This document shows, piece by piece, positions 37,412 through 45,182 of a stretch of 64,000 nucleotides of DNA (the first letter of the stretch is position 1; each line of letters starts with the position of its first letter). The position numbers and the translations under genes are program-made. The notes below the pieces were generated by a model. The model did no database searches. It saw only the letters and a list, made by a program, of their open reading frames with translations, and had not been told where the DNA came from. This DNA is from Nocardia shimofusensis NBRC 100134. Its GTDB lineage: Bacteria > Actinomycetota > Actinomycetes > Mycobacteriales > Mycobacteriaceae. The DNA lies in assembly GCF_001613125.1 (NCBI RefSeq), contig NZ_BDBT01000029.1, forward strand, positions 16,104 through 80,103, written 5' to 3'.

Positions 37412-37482
37412 CACGCCACCGCCGCGTCTGCGACCATCGACGGTGGCGATGTGACATCTGACGCTGTGACATCTTCAGCCAT
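37411..37482 (-). CDS. Short upstream frame, 23 codons, coupled to the small Cys gene
   Basis: ATG at 37482 is preceded by GAGGAG at a 2-3-bp spacing. The peptide begins MAEDVTASDVTS; its doubled DVT(A/T)S unit comes from the direct repeat GTGACATCT (plus strand 37451 and 37466). It stops at TGA 37413-37411, overlapping the next ATG. It may be a leader peptide that couples translation, or the true N-terminus of the downstream protein separated by a frameshift. The frame was too short for automatic detection. Confidence 0.45.
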   Translation of the reverse strand: MAEDVTASDVTSPPSMVADAAVA

Positions 37483-37809
37483 GACTCCTCGTTCCCGCGT
37501 GCGATCGGTTGACGCGCCCGGAGAGTTCCACGCGCGCAAGGACAGTCGCACGCGAGTTCCGAGCACACTTCCAGCACACCATTTGTGCGGCGCGTCGGCG
37601 GGCGGCTCGCGGTAGATCCATGAGATTTACCGCGAATCCCCAGCATGTCATCCATTCTGGAGTACAGGATTGTCCACAGTGGATGAACACGTCTCGAATC
37701 ACAGGTCGGTAGCACGAGTACCCGAGCGGCATCGTGGGGAACCGAGCTCGCAGGTCCGCCCCCCGATACGCCCCCGGTCAGGCCGGGGTTGGAGAACGGA
37801 GCGTTGACG
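37483..37809. other. Divergent control region of the DUF5753 regulator and the small Cys gene
   Basis: 327 bp without a supported gene. It includes a 7-bp inverted repeat TCATCCA (37648-37654) and TGGATGA (37680-37686) around an A+T-richer centre (TACAGGATTGT), which is a candidate operator or promoter. The ACGGAG site at 37796-37801 serves the regulator gene. Confidence 0.45.
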
Positions 37810-38739
37810 GTGACACCGAGTTCGACACGAGCACTGCTCGATTCAGCCCCCTCGACAGATTCGTCGTCGACGATCGCCCGTCGGCAACTGGGTCGTTACC
37901 TACGGGACTGGCGTACACAGGCCGGCCTCACCATCGCCGACGCCGCTCGGCTGATGGAGTGGGGAGCGACCACCCTGCAACGGCTGGAGAAGGGCCAGGC
38001 CGATCGCCTGCGCACCATCGACATCCAGGAGCTGTGCCGGATCTACGGCATCCCGGACGAGACCAGGGAAGCGCTCGCCGGTCTGGCCAAACAGCGCCCG
38101 GGCAACAGCTGGTGGCATGCCTTCGGCGAACTGATCCCGGCCGGCTTCGACATCTACGCCGGCGTCGAGGCCACCGCGCGGGAATTGTTCTGCTATCAGT
38201 CCGAACTCGTCCCCGGCTCGATGCAGACCCCGGACTACGCGCGGGCGCTGTTGCGGCATCTGACCGCCGAGGTCGACGAGGAGGAGATCGAACGCCGGGT
38301 GCAGGCGCGGATGCAGCGACAGGCGGCGCTCACCAGGAAGGTCGCGCCGGTGCACGCCGATGTGGTGCTACACGAGGCGGTGTTGCGCCGGATGGTCGGC
38401 GGCCCGAAGGTCATGGCGGGGCAGCTGCGTCATCTGGCGGACCTGAGCACGCGCTCGACCATCGGAGTGCGAGTGCTGCCGTTCGCCGCGGGCATGCCGC
38501 TGGGCGAACCGACCGGCCCGTTCACGGTGCTGTGCTTCGACGGCGAGGGGCGCGGTAAACGGGCCGATCCGCCGATCGTGCACGTGCCCGGTTTCACCGG
38601 AGACCTCTACCTGGAGCGAGGGGTCGACGTGCAGCGGTTCCTGGCCGCCCACGAATGCCTGCGCCGCTGCGCCCTCGACGTGCAGGCGGGCAGACGGTTG
38701 CTGCGCGAGCTCGCCAAGGACTACACGTCCGCGCTGTGA
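37810..38739 (+). CDS. DUF5753 (Scr1-type) helix-turn-helix regulator
   Basis: 309 residues. GTG at 37810 has ACGGAG 8 bp upstream; a TTG at 37789 is also in frame. The N-terminal XRE helix-turn-helix (about residues 25-80: LGRYLRDWRTQAGLTIADAAR, TTLQRLEKGQ) is followed by the DUF5753 domain (about 110-300) with FCYQSELVPGSMQTPDYARAL, VLLHEAVL, and the RVLPFAAGMP strand. Unlike the pair at the window start, no DUF397 gene follows; instead there is a 65-residue membrane protein. Such regulators sense unknown signals and often control small neighbouring genes. Confidence 0.9.
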   Translation: MTPSSTRALLDSAPSTDSSSTIARRQLGRYLRDWRTQAGLTIADAARLMEWGATTLQRLEKGQADRLRTIDIQELCRIYGIPDETREALAGLAKQRPGNSWWHAFGELIPAGFDIYAGVEATARELFCYQSELVPGSMQTPDYARALLRHLTAEVDEEEIERRVQARMQRQAALTRKVAPVHADVVLHEAVLRRMVGGPKVMAGQLRHLADLSTRSTIGVRVLPFAAGMPLGEPTGPFTVLCFDGEGRGKRADPPIVHVPGFTGDLYLERGVDVQRFLAAHECLRRCALDVQAGRRLLRELAKDYTSAL

Positions 38740-38834
38740 GCGGCGGGTCGACACGCGGCCGGAAAGATCACGAAACGACGCACGTTCGGCAACGGAACGG
38801 GTTTATGTCGGTCGCGCGTGGGTAATCACAATAC

Positions 38835-39032
38835 ATGGACCGTGGGATCAAGAATTATCACACACGGTACCGGAAATTGCGGCCCGGCGACTGGGTGGAA
38901 TGGCTCATTGTCGCGTTGCTTTTCGCGGTGTCGACAGTGGGCGTCTTCGTGCTGACCGGATCTTTTCTGCCCGCCCTGTTCGTCGGGGCGCTGGTGTGGG
39001 TGGTAGCGCTGGGAGTCGTCGCCACGATCTAG
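38835..39032 (+). CDS. Small two-helix membrane protein
   Basis: 65 residues: a basic N-terminal 20 residues (KNYHTRYRKLRPGDW) and two hydrophobic helices (about 22-42 and 46-64). Codon third positions are mostly G or C. No good ribosome-binding site is present before the ATG. Family unknown. It lies 95 bp after the DUF5753 regulator, in the place where a DUF397 partner would be expected. Confidence 0.5.
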   Translation: MDRGIKNYHTRYRKLRPGDWVEWLIVALLFAVSTVGVFVLTGSFLPALFVGALVWVVALGVVATI

Positions 39033-39034
39033 AC

Positions 39035-39058
39035 CCGGACCGGCGGGGCTCGGTCCGG
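39035..39058. terminator. Short bidirectional hairpin
   Basis: A perfect 7-bp stem CCGGACC/GGTCCGG (39035-39041 and 39052-39058) lies between convergent genes, right after the small membrane protein and before the end of sdhB. Confidence 0.6.
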
Positions 39059-39062
39059 CGGC

Positions 39063-39809
39063 TCAGCGTCGAAAAAGCTTGTTGCCCAACCAGACCAGCG
39101 GATCATACCGACGATCGACCACCCGCTCCTTGAGCGGGATCAGCGCATTGTCGGTGATCTTTATGTTTTCCGGACATACCTCGGTGCAGCACTTGGTGAT
39201 ATTGCAGTAACCGAGGCCCTGCTCTTCCTGGGCCAGCTGCCTGCGATCTGCGACGTCGAGCGGATGCATTTCCAGCTCCGCGATGCGCATCAGGAATCGC
39301 GGCCCGGCGAAAGCCTCCTTGTTCTCCTCGTGATCACGCACCACATGGCAGACATTCTGGCACAGGAAGCACTCGATGCATTTCCGGAATTCCTGCGACC
39401 GTTCCACGTCGACCTGATTCATCCGGTAGTCGCCGGGCGCCAGCTCCGGCGGCGGCGTGAAGGACGGGATCTCGCGAGCCTTCTGATAGTTGAACGACAC
39501 ATCGGTGACCAGATCGCGGATGACCGGGAAGGTGCGCATCGGCGTGACGGTCACCAGCTCGTCTGTGGTGAACGTCGACATCCTGGTCATACACAGCAGC
39601 CGAGGCCTGCCGTTGACCTCCGCCGAGCACGACCCGCACTTGCCCGCCTTGCAGTTCCACCGCACCGCCAGATCGGGAGCCTGGGTGGCCTGCAGCCGGT
39701 GGATGATGTCGAGCACCACCTCGCCCTCGTTGACCTCGACGGTGAAATCCTCCAGCGCACCGCCGGTGTCGTCACCGCGCCACACGCGGAACTTCGCGTC
39801 GTATCCCAT
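39063..39809 (-). CDS. sdhB: Succinate dehydrogenase iron-sulfur subunit (Sdh1 type)
   Basis: 248 residues, the exact length I recall for mycobacterial Rv0247c. The N-terminal ferredoxin domain holds the 2Fe-2S ligands (WNCKAGKCGSC and a later LLC). The C-terminal domain has C-I-E-C-F-L-C-Q-N-V-C-H and Y-C-N-I-T-K-C-C-T-E-V-C-P for the other clusters. It carries electrons from the flavoprotein to the membrane quinone site. Its start lies 2 bp after the sdhA stop. Confidence 0.93.
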   Translation of the reverse strand: MGYDAKFRVWRGDDTGGALEDFTVEVNEGEVVLDIIHRLQATQAPDLAVRWNCKAGKCGSCSAEVNGRPRLLCMTRMSTFTTDELVTVTPMRTFPVIRDLVTDVSFNYQKAREIPSFTPPPELAPGDYRMNQVDVERSQEFRKCIECFLCQNVCHVVRDHEENKEAFAGPRFLMRIAELEMHPLDVADRRQLAQEEQGLGYCNITKCCTEVCPENIKITDNALIPLKERVVDRRYDPLVWLGNKLFRR

Positions 39810-39811
39810 GA

Positions 39812-41800
39812 CTAGCCCTCACCTTCCGAATCGGTCTCCGCCGCACCCGCGCCGGACGGATGGCCGACGAGTTCGCCCGAGTGGTAATACTTCTCGAGCT
39901 CGCCGAGATCGAACAGCGCCAGCAGATCGGCGCGCATCGGGATCTGGTCCTTCGGGACGACCCGCACCGGCGGGGACACCGGATCGGCGGCCGTCCCGGC
40001 ATCGATCGAGCAGACCAGCAGCTTGTTCCGCCACGCCGGGTCCATGCCCGGATGGTCGTCGCGGGTGTGCCCGCCGCGGCTCTCGGTCCGCAACAGTGCC
40101 GCCCGCGCGACGCACTCGCTGACCAGCAGCATGTTGCGCAGGTCGAGGGCGAGATGCCAGCCCGGATTGAACTGCCGGTGTCCTTCGACGGTGACGCTGC
40201 CGAAGCGCGCCCGCAGTTCGGCGAGCCGCTCCAGCGCCTGCGCGAGTTCGTGCTCCTTGCGGATGATGCCGACCAGGTCGTTCATCACCTGCTGTAGATC
40301 GGTGTGCAGGGTGTAGGGGTTCTCGCCACGGCCGTCGGCGGGCGGATCGAACGGCGCCACCGCGATACGGGCCGCGTCGGCGACCGCGCCGTCGGAGACC
40401 TGCGGTCGCTGCGCGAGCCCCTCGACGTAGGCCGCGGCTCCCAGACCGGCGCGCCTGCCGAAGACCAGCAGATCCGACAGCGAATTGCCGCCGAGCCGGT
40501 TGGAGCCGTGCATGCCGCCGGAGCACTCACCCGCGGCGAACAGGCCGGGGACGGTCGCGGCGCCGGTGTCCGGATCGACCTCGATGCCGCCCATCACGTA
40601 GTGGCAGGTCGGCCCGACCTCCATCGGCTCCTTGGTGATGTCCACATCGGCCAGTTCCTTGAACTGGTGATACATCGACGGCAGCCTGCGCCGGATCTCC
40701 TCGGCGGGCAGCCGGGAGGCGATGTCGAGGTAGACCCCGCCGTGCTGGGTGCCGCGCCCGGCCTTGACCTCCTCGTTGATCGCGCGTGCGACCTCGTCGC
40801 GGGGCAGCAGATCGGGGGTGCGGCGCGCGGAATCGTTGTCCTTCAGCCACTGGTCGGCCTCGGCCTCGGATTCGGCGTACTGGCCCTTGAACACCGGGGG
40901 GATGTAGTCGAACATGAACCGCTTGTCGTCGGAGTTCTTGAGCACCCCGCCGTCACCGCGCACGCCCTCGGTCACCAGGATGCCCTTGACGCTCGGCGGC
41001 CAGACCATCCCGGTCGGATGGAACTGCAGGAACTCCATGTTGATCAGCGTCGCCCCCGCGCGCAGCGCCAGGGCGTGCCCGTCGCCGGTGTACTCCCAGG
41101 AGTTCGAGGTGACCTTGTAGGACTTGCCGATGCCGCCGGTGGCCAGCACCACCGCGGGGGCCTCGAACAGCACGAACTTGCCGGATTCGCGCCAGTAGCC
41201 GAACGCGCCGCAGATGCGCCCGTCGTCGGTGAGCAGTTCGGTGATCGTGCATTCGGCGAACACCTTTATGCGGGCCTCGTAGTCACCGGTGGCCGCGAAA
41301 TCCTCCTGCTGCAGCGCGACGATCTTCTGCTGCATCGTGCGGATGATCTCGAGGCCGGTGCGGTCGCCGACGTGGGCGAGCCGCGGATAGGTGTGCCCGC
41401 CGAAGTTGCGCTGGCTGATGCGGCCGTCGGGCGTCCGATCGAACAGCGCCCCATAGGATTCCAGCTCCCACACCCGCGCGGGCGCCTCCTGGGCGTGCAG
41501 TTCGGCCATGCGCCAGTTGTTGAGGAACTTGCCACCGCGCATGGTGTCCTTGAAGTGGGTCTGCCAGGTGTCCTTCTCGTTGGCATTGCCCATCGAGGCC
41601 GCGCAGCCGCCCTCGGCCATCACGGTGTGCGCCTTGCCGAACAGCGATTTGCACACCACCGCCACCGAGAGGCCGTGCTCGCGCGCTTCGATCACCGCCC
41701 GCAGTCCGGCGCCGCCCGCCCCGATGACGACCACGTCGTAGTTGTGCCTTTCGACGGCGGTGTGCCGTTCGGCAGGGTTGTGCCGTTCCTCTTCTGGCAT
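39812..41800 (-). CDS. sdhA: Succinate dehydrogenase flavoprotein subunit (Sdh1 type)
   Basis: 662 residues, a little longer than mycobacterial homologues because of a polar N-terminal extension (residues 1-20) encoded by a short repeat. FAD Rossmann motif GAGGAG at residues 28-33. His58 in KAHTVMAEGG is the covalent FAD ligand. The catalytic HPTG and the RLGGNSLSDLLVFGRRAG segment are present. It oxidises succinate to fumarate in the cytosol. It is the second gene of the sdhC-sdhA-sdhB operon. Confidence 0.94.
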   Translation of the reverse strand: MPEEERHNPAERHTAVERHNYDVVVIGAGGAGLRAVIEAREHGLSVAVVCKSLFGKAHTVMAEGGCAASMGNANEKDTWQTHFKDTMRGGKFLNNWRMAELHAQEAPARVWELESYGALFDRTPDGRISQRNFGGHTYPRLAHVGDRTGLEIIRTMQQKIVALQQEDFAATGDYEARIKVFAECTITELLTDDGRICGAFGYWRESGKFVLFEAPAVVLATGGIGKSYKVTSNSWEYTGDGHALALRAGATLINMEFLQFHPTGMVWPPSVKGILVTEGVRGDGGVLKNSDDKRFMFDYIPPVFKGQYAESEAEADQWLKDNDSARRTPDLLPRDEVARAINEEVKAGRGTQHGGVYLDIASRLPAEEIRRRLPSMYHQFKELADVDITKEPMEVGPTCHYVMGGIEVDPDTGAATVPGLFAAGECSGGMHGSNRLGGNSLSDLLVFGRRAGLGAAAYVEGLAQRPQVSDGAVADAARIAVAPFDPPADGRGENPYTLHTDLQQVMNDLVGIIRKEHELAQALERLAELRARFGSVTVEGHRQFNPGWHLALDLRNMLLVSECVARAALLRTESRGGHTRDDHPGMDPAWRNKLLVCSIDAGTAADPVSPPVRVVPKDQIPMRADLLALFDLGELEKYYHSGELVGHPSGAGAAETDSEGEG

Positions 41801-41830
41801 AGCTGGGGATACTCCTGAAGCCGGGGCGGG

Positions 41831-42658
41831 TCAGTTGACGAACCGCAGGTCCGAGATCGTGTCGCTGGCGACCAGCAGCACGTAGAGGTCGGTGAGAACG
41901 AGAGTGCCGAGGGTGATCCAGGCCAGTTCCATGTGCCTGGTGTTGAGCTTGGAGACGAAGGTCCAGAACCGGTAGCGCAACGGATGCGCGGAGAAGTGCT
42001 TGAGCCGGCCGCCGGTGATGTGCCTGCAGGAATGGCACGACAGCGTGTAGGCCCACAGCAATGTCACATTGCCGATCAGCACGAGATTGCCCAGGCCGAA
42101 ACCGAATCCGCCTCCGGAGCCGTGGAAGGCCGAGAGCGCGTCGTAGGTGTTGATCACCGAGATGACCAGCGCCACATAGAAGAAGTAGCGGTGCGCGTTC
42201 TGCACGATCAGCGGCAGTCTGGTCTCGCCGGTGTAGCGCTGGTGCGGTTCGGCCACGGCGCAGGCGGGCGGGGCGAACCACACCGAGCGGTAGTAGGCCT
42301 TGCGGTAGTAGTAGCAGGTCAGGCGGAAGCCGAGCAGGAACGGCAGCACCACGAAGCCCAGCGGTATCCACATGGGCAGTTCCGGGAACGGCGTGCCGAA
42401 ATGACTCGAACCCGGCACGCAGGAATCGCTCAGGCAGGGCGAGTAGAACGGCGTCAGGTAGTGGTACTCCGGCACCCAATACGCCGTCCGGACAAACGAT
42501 CTGATGGTCGCGTAGACGACGAAGGCGCCGAGGCCGAGCACCGTGAGCAGTGGTGGCACCCACCAGCGGTCGGTGCGCAGGGTGCGCGCGGCGATTCGGG
42601 CCCTGGTCTTGCTGAAAACGCCCGTCCCCGCGGGGACAGCGGTCGGTGCGGCACTCAC
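41831..42658 (-). CDS. sdhC: Succinate dehydrogenase membrane anchor (Rv0249c-like)
   Basis: 275 residues. The GTG at 42658 is preferred; GAGGCG lies 8 bp upstream, and the length matches the mycobacterial anchor. About five hydrophobic segments. C115 in TCYYYRKAYYRS and the C208-H-S-C211-R-H213 motif stand at membrane ends. A membrane-embedded Rieske-type cluster has been reported for a mycobacterial Sdh, and these Cys/His residues are candidates for its ligands (inference). It heads the sdhC-sdhA-sdhB operon and is divergent from the thiolase-like gene. Confidence 0.88.
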   Translation of the reverse strand: MSAAPTAVPAGTGVFSKTRARIAARTLRTDRWWVPPLLTVLGLGAFVVYATIRSFVRTAYWVPEYHYLTPFYSPCLSDSCVPGSSHFGTPFPELPMWIPLGFVVLPFLLGFRLTCYYYRKAYYRSVWFAPPACAVAEPHQRYTGETRLPLIVQNAHRYFFYVALVISVINTYDALSAFHGSGGGFGFGLGNLVLIGNVTLLWAYTLSCHSCRHITGGRLKHFSAHPLRYRFWTFVSKLNTRHMELAWITLGTLVLTDLYVLLVASDTISDLRFVN

Positions 42659-42997
42659 GGGAGAACGCCTCGCTGTTTCGCTCGGCGGGCGGAGATCGAT
42701 GCCGTCGCGGGAATCCGTGCCGTCTGGAGTATCGATGCCGACCGCGCTCTGGATGTGATGCACAGCACCATACGGCAGGGGGACTATGGCTCGAGGGTGG
42801 TCTCGGCGATCTCGGGTGGGTGCGCCGCCTATGATTTGCGCCACACAATCGCGGCCCGGCTCACGTGCGAAATGGGTTCCGCAGATGTCACGTCTTCGCA
42901 ACATCGGCGTGGTCCCCTTTCTCCAGCGACACCTGCTGACATGCGTGGACATGTGTCAGCGCACTCCGGAATCCGGCCGGGTAAGGAGAGACCGACC
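42659..42997. other. Divergent control region of sdhCAB and the thiolase-like gene
   Basis: 339 bp. It includes the inverted repeat at 42935-42960, an AAGGAGAG ribosome-binding site at 42983-42990, and on the plus strand a 71-codon open frame (42786-43001) with AGGGGG upstream, whose TGA overlaps the thiolase ATG. That frame has no GC3 bias and is probably not a protein gene. Confidence 0.5.
42935..42960. promoter_or_regulatory. Inverted repeat, candidate operator
   Basis: GCTGACA (42935-42941) and TGTCAGC (42954-42960) are perfect complements, with a 12-bp spacer that itself contains ACATG-type half sites. It ends 37 bp before the thiolase-like ATG and could control either divergent gene. 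Confidence 0.45.
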
Positions 42998-44536
42998 ATG
43001 AGAAGAGCCGCGATCGTGGCGCCGGTTCGCACCCCCAGCGGGGTCGACGGCGGGGCACTGTCGAGGATGCCCGCCCAATGGTTGGCGTCGACGGTGCTGT
43101 CGGCGGTCATCGAGCGTTCGGGTATCGAGCCGTGGCGGATCGAGGACGTCGCGATGGCGTGTTCGCGCATGGGCCCGGCATCCGGCCCGGACCTGGGCAA
43201 ACTGGCCGCCCGCGATGCCGGACTGCCGTTCGCCGTACCGGGTTTCGTCACCGATCGGCACAGCGGCAGCGGACTGCAGGCGGTGATCACCGCGGCGATG
43301 ATGGTGCAGACCGGCGCGGCCGATGTCGTGGTGGCGGGCGGCGTCGAGGCGGGCGGCGACGGGCCCGGCGGACTCGGGCGCAACGGTGACGTTCAGCGGG
43401 GCCGGGGATATGCCGGTCCGGGACCGCGCGGTGCAGGGCAGGTCCGTCAGGGGCAAGCCGTCTTCGGGCAGGCAGGTCCCGGGCAAGCCGGTTACGGGCA
43501 AGCAGGTCCCGGACAAGTCGTCTTCGGGCCGGGCGGTTACGGACCAGCCGGTGACGGCCGAAGTGGTTACGGGCAAGGCATGTACGGGCCGGGCGGCCAT
43601 CGGCAGGGCGGCTACGGACCGGTCGGGGCGCGGCACGGCGGCGGAGTCGCTGCGGGCGCCCGGGTGTGGTCGGAGTCCTCGATCGATCTGGCCAATGCCG
43701 AAGAGGTGGCCCGGTACTACGGAATCACCCGGGCCGAGGCCGACGAGTTCGCGGTGGCCAGCCATCGCAAGGCGGCCAGGGCATGGCGGCAGGGGTGTTT
43801 CGGCGCCGAGGTGGTCAGCGTGCGCGCGGATCGGCCCGAGTACGGCATCGCTCCCGACGACACCGGTGGGCACCGGATACTGCGTGACGAGGGCATCGAC
43901 GGCGAGATGTCCACGCACACGCTGGCCGCGCTCCGGCCGCTGCTGTCCGACGGGGTGGTGACGGCGGGAAACATGAGCGCGCACCGGCACGGCGCCTCGG
44001 CCTGCCTGGTCGTCGCCGAGGACAGGCTCGAGGAGCTCGGGCTCGAACCGATGGCTTATCTGGTGGGCTGGGCGGCGGCGGGCAGCGATGTCGACACCGC
44101 CTCGCTCGGCGCCGCGCCCGCAGTCGCGAAATTGCTCGGGCGCACCGGATTCGGCATGGACGATCTGGATCTCATCGAGGTCAACGAGGGATTTGCCGTG
44201 GAAGTGCTGGCGCTGGCGCGTGAGTGGGATCTGGATCCGAACGACCGGCTCAATGTCAACGGTTCCTCGATCGCGCTCGGACATCCTGTCGGCGCGACCG
44301 GCCTGCGGATCATGACGACGATGCTGCACGAACTCTCGCGTACCGGCGGTCAGTACGCGCTGGAGGCCATCGCGCTCGGCCACGACCACGGGATCGCGGC
44401 GCTGTTCGAATCCGCTGTCGCACCGCCACCGGTGCAGGCGCCGGCGGGGGCGCGATTCCACGGGGCGGCTGCGAACAAGCGCTCCGGTAAGCACCGGGCG
44501 GCCGGCGTGCGCAACAAGTGGCAGCAACGCCCCTGA
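42998..44536 (+). CDS. Thiolase homologue lacking both catalytic cysteines, with a Gly/Gln-rich repeat insert
   Basis: 512 residues; ordinary thiolases have about 400. ATG with AAGGAGAG 7 bp upstream. The thiolase fold is clear: MRRAAIVAPVRTPSG at the start, SGSGLQAV, RYYGITRAEADEFAVASHRKA, NEGFAVEVLA (N396) and GSSIALGHPVGATG with H429. However the acylated Cys of the NRxCxSG motif is Ser89, and the second Cys (30 residues after the His) is Ala459. Residues about 132-218 are a low-complexity insert of GQAGPGQ and GYGP-like repeats where the lid loop should continue. Condensation or thiolysis is therefore unlikely. It may be a pseudoenzyme or scaffold. It is divergent from sdhCAB. Confidence 0.85.
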   Translation: MRRAAIVAPVRTPSGVDGGALSRMPAQWLASTVLSAVIERSGIEPWRIEDVAMACSRMGPASGPDLGKLAARDAGLPFAVPGFVTDRHSGSGLQAVITAAMMVQTGAADVVVAGGVEAGGDGPGGLGRNGDVQRGRGYAGPGPRGAGQVRQGQAVFGQAGPGQAGYGQAGPGQVVFGPGGYGPAGDGRSGYGQGMYGPGGHRQGGYGPVGARHGGGVAAGARVWSESSIDLANAEEVARYYGITRAEADEFAVASHRKAARAWRQGCFGAEVVSVRADRPEYGIAPDDTGGHRILRDEGIDGEMSTHTLAALRPLLSDGVVTAGNMSAHRHGASACLVVAEDRLEELGLEPMAYLVGWAAAGSDVDTASLGAAPAVAKLLGRTGFGMDDLDLIEVNEGFAVEVLALAREWDLDPNDRLNVNGSSIALGHPVGATGLRIMTTMLHELSRTGGQYALEAIALGHDHGIAALFESAVAPPPVQAPAGARFHGAAANKRSGKHRAAGVRNKWQQRP

Positions 44537-44545
44537 CCTGGCGGC

Positions 44546-44584
44546 GCCGGGGCGCACCGGCCGATACCCGCCGGTGGCCCCGGC
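44546..44584. terminator. Nested hairpin terminator
   Basis: Outer 8-bp stem GCCGGGGC/GCCCCGGC (44546-44553 and 44577-44584) and inner 7-bp stem CACCGGC/GCCGGTG (44555-44561 and 44570-44576) lie between the convergent thiolase-like and small conserved genes. Confidence 0.8.
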
Positions 44585-44629
44585 CCGCCGCGCGACGTCG
44601 AGCGATACGGGCCGGAACCGCCGGTCGGC

Positions 44630-44917
44630 TCAGGTGGTACGCGGGCGGGAGTGGAAGCCCAGCCCCTCGTCCTGTGCGCCCATCCAGGCCGCCTCGTCGG
44701 ACTTGCTGTCCGGGACGTAGATGGTGTTCTGTGGCCTGCGCCTGACCTCCGGCGGCGGAGCCTGCTCGAACTCGTCGGCGTCGATGGTGAGCCGTTCGAG
44801 ATCGTTCTCCAGCCGGCGCACGGTGTTGGCGTCGCCGTAGTGGGTGCGCAGTGCGCCGATGGATTGCCGGAGCTGGTTGACCGCGTAGCGCAGTTCCGCG
44901 ATATCGCTGCGTGTCAT
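44630..44917 (-). CDS. Small conserved hypothetical protein near Sdh1
   Basis: 95 residues; AGGAGGA lies 5 bp before the ATG. Residues 1-50 form a coiled-coil-like helical hairpin (ELRYAVNQLRQSIGALRTHYGDANTVRRLENDLERL). The C-terminal half is polar with a VPDSKSDEAAWMGAQDEGLG motif. In M. tuberculosis a 97-residue conserved gene (Rv0250c) sits next to Sdh1, and this is likely its counterpart; that link rests on position, size and memory. Function unknown. Confidence 0.65.
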   Translation of the reverse strand: MTRSDIAELRYAVNQLRQSIGALRTHYGDANTVRRLENDLERLTIDADEFEQAPPPEVRRRPQNTIYVPDSKSDEAAWMGAQDEGLGFHSRPRTT

Positions 44918-45182
44918 CGATTCCTCCTGTGTTCCTGGCGGACGTGCGGACCCGGGTCGGGGGCGTTGCCCCGCGGGGTACCCGCAGGCCGTGCATCACC
45001 GGGCCATGTGACCCACCACACAACGTGATCTACAACACAGTACCCGAGAAGCGCTGCCGAGTCTCGGGAAATCTCCAGGCGTACCAATTGCCGAGAAATC
45101 GCCGCAATCGTCTCGCGGACGGCTGTAGACCGGTCCGCCGCCCCGATGGGGCCGGAAATCGATTGCTGCCTGATCGCTTAGG

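Noticed and set aside
42786..43001. 71-codon frame whose stop overlaps the thiolase-like start
   Set aside because: It has an AGGGGG site and neat ATGA overlap, but codon third positions show no G/C bias and the product is a basic, motif-free sequence. Kept only as a possible translational coupler.
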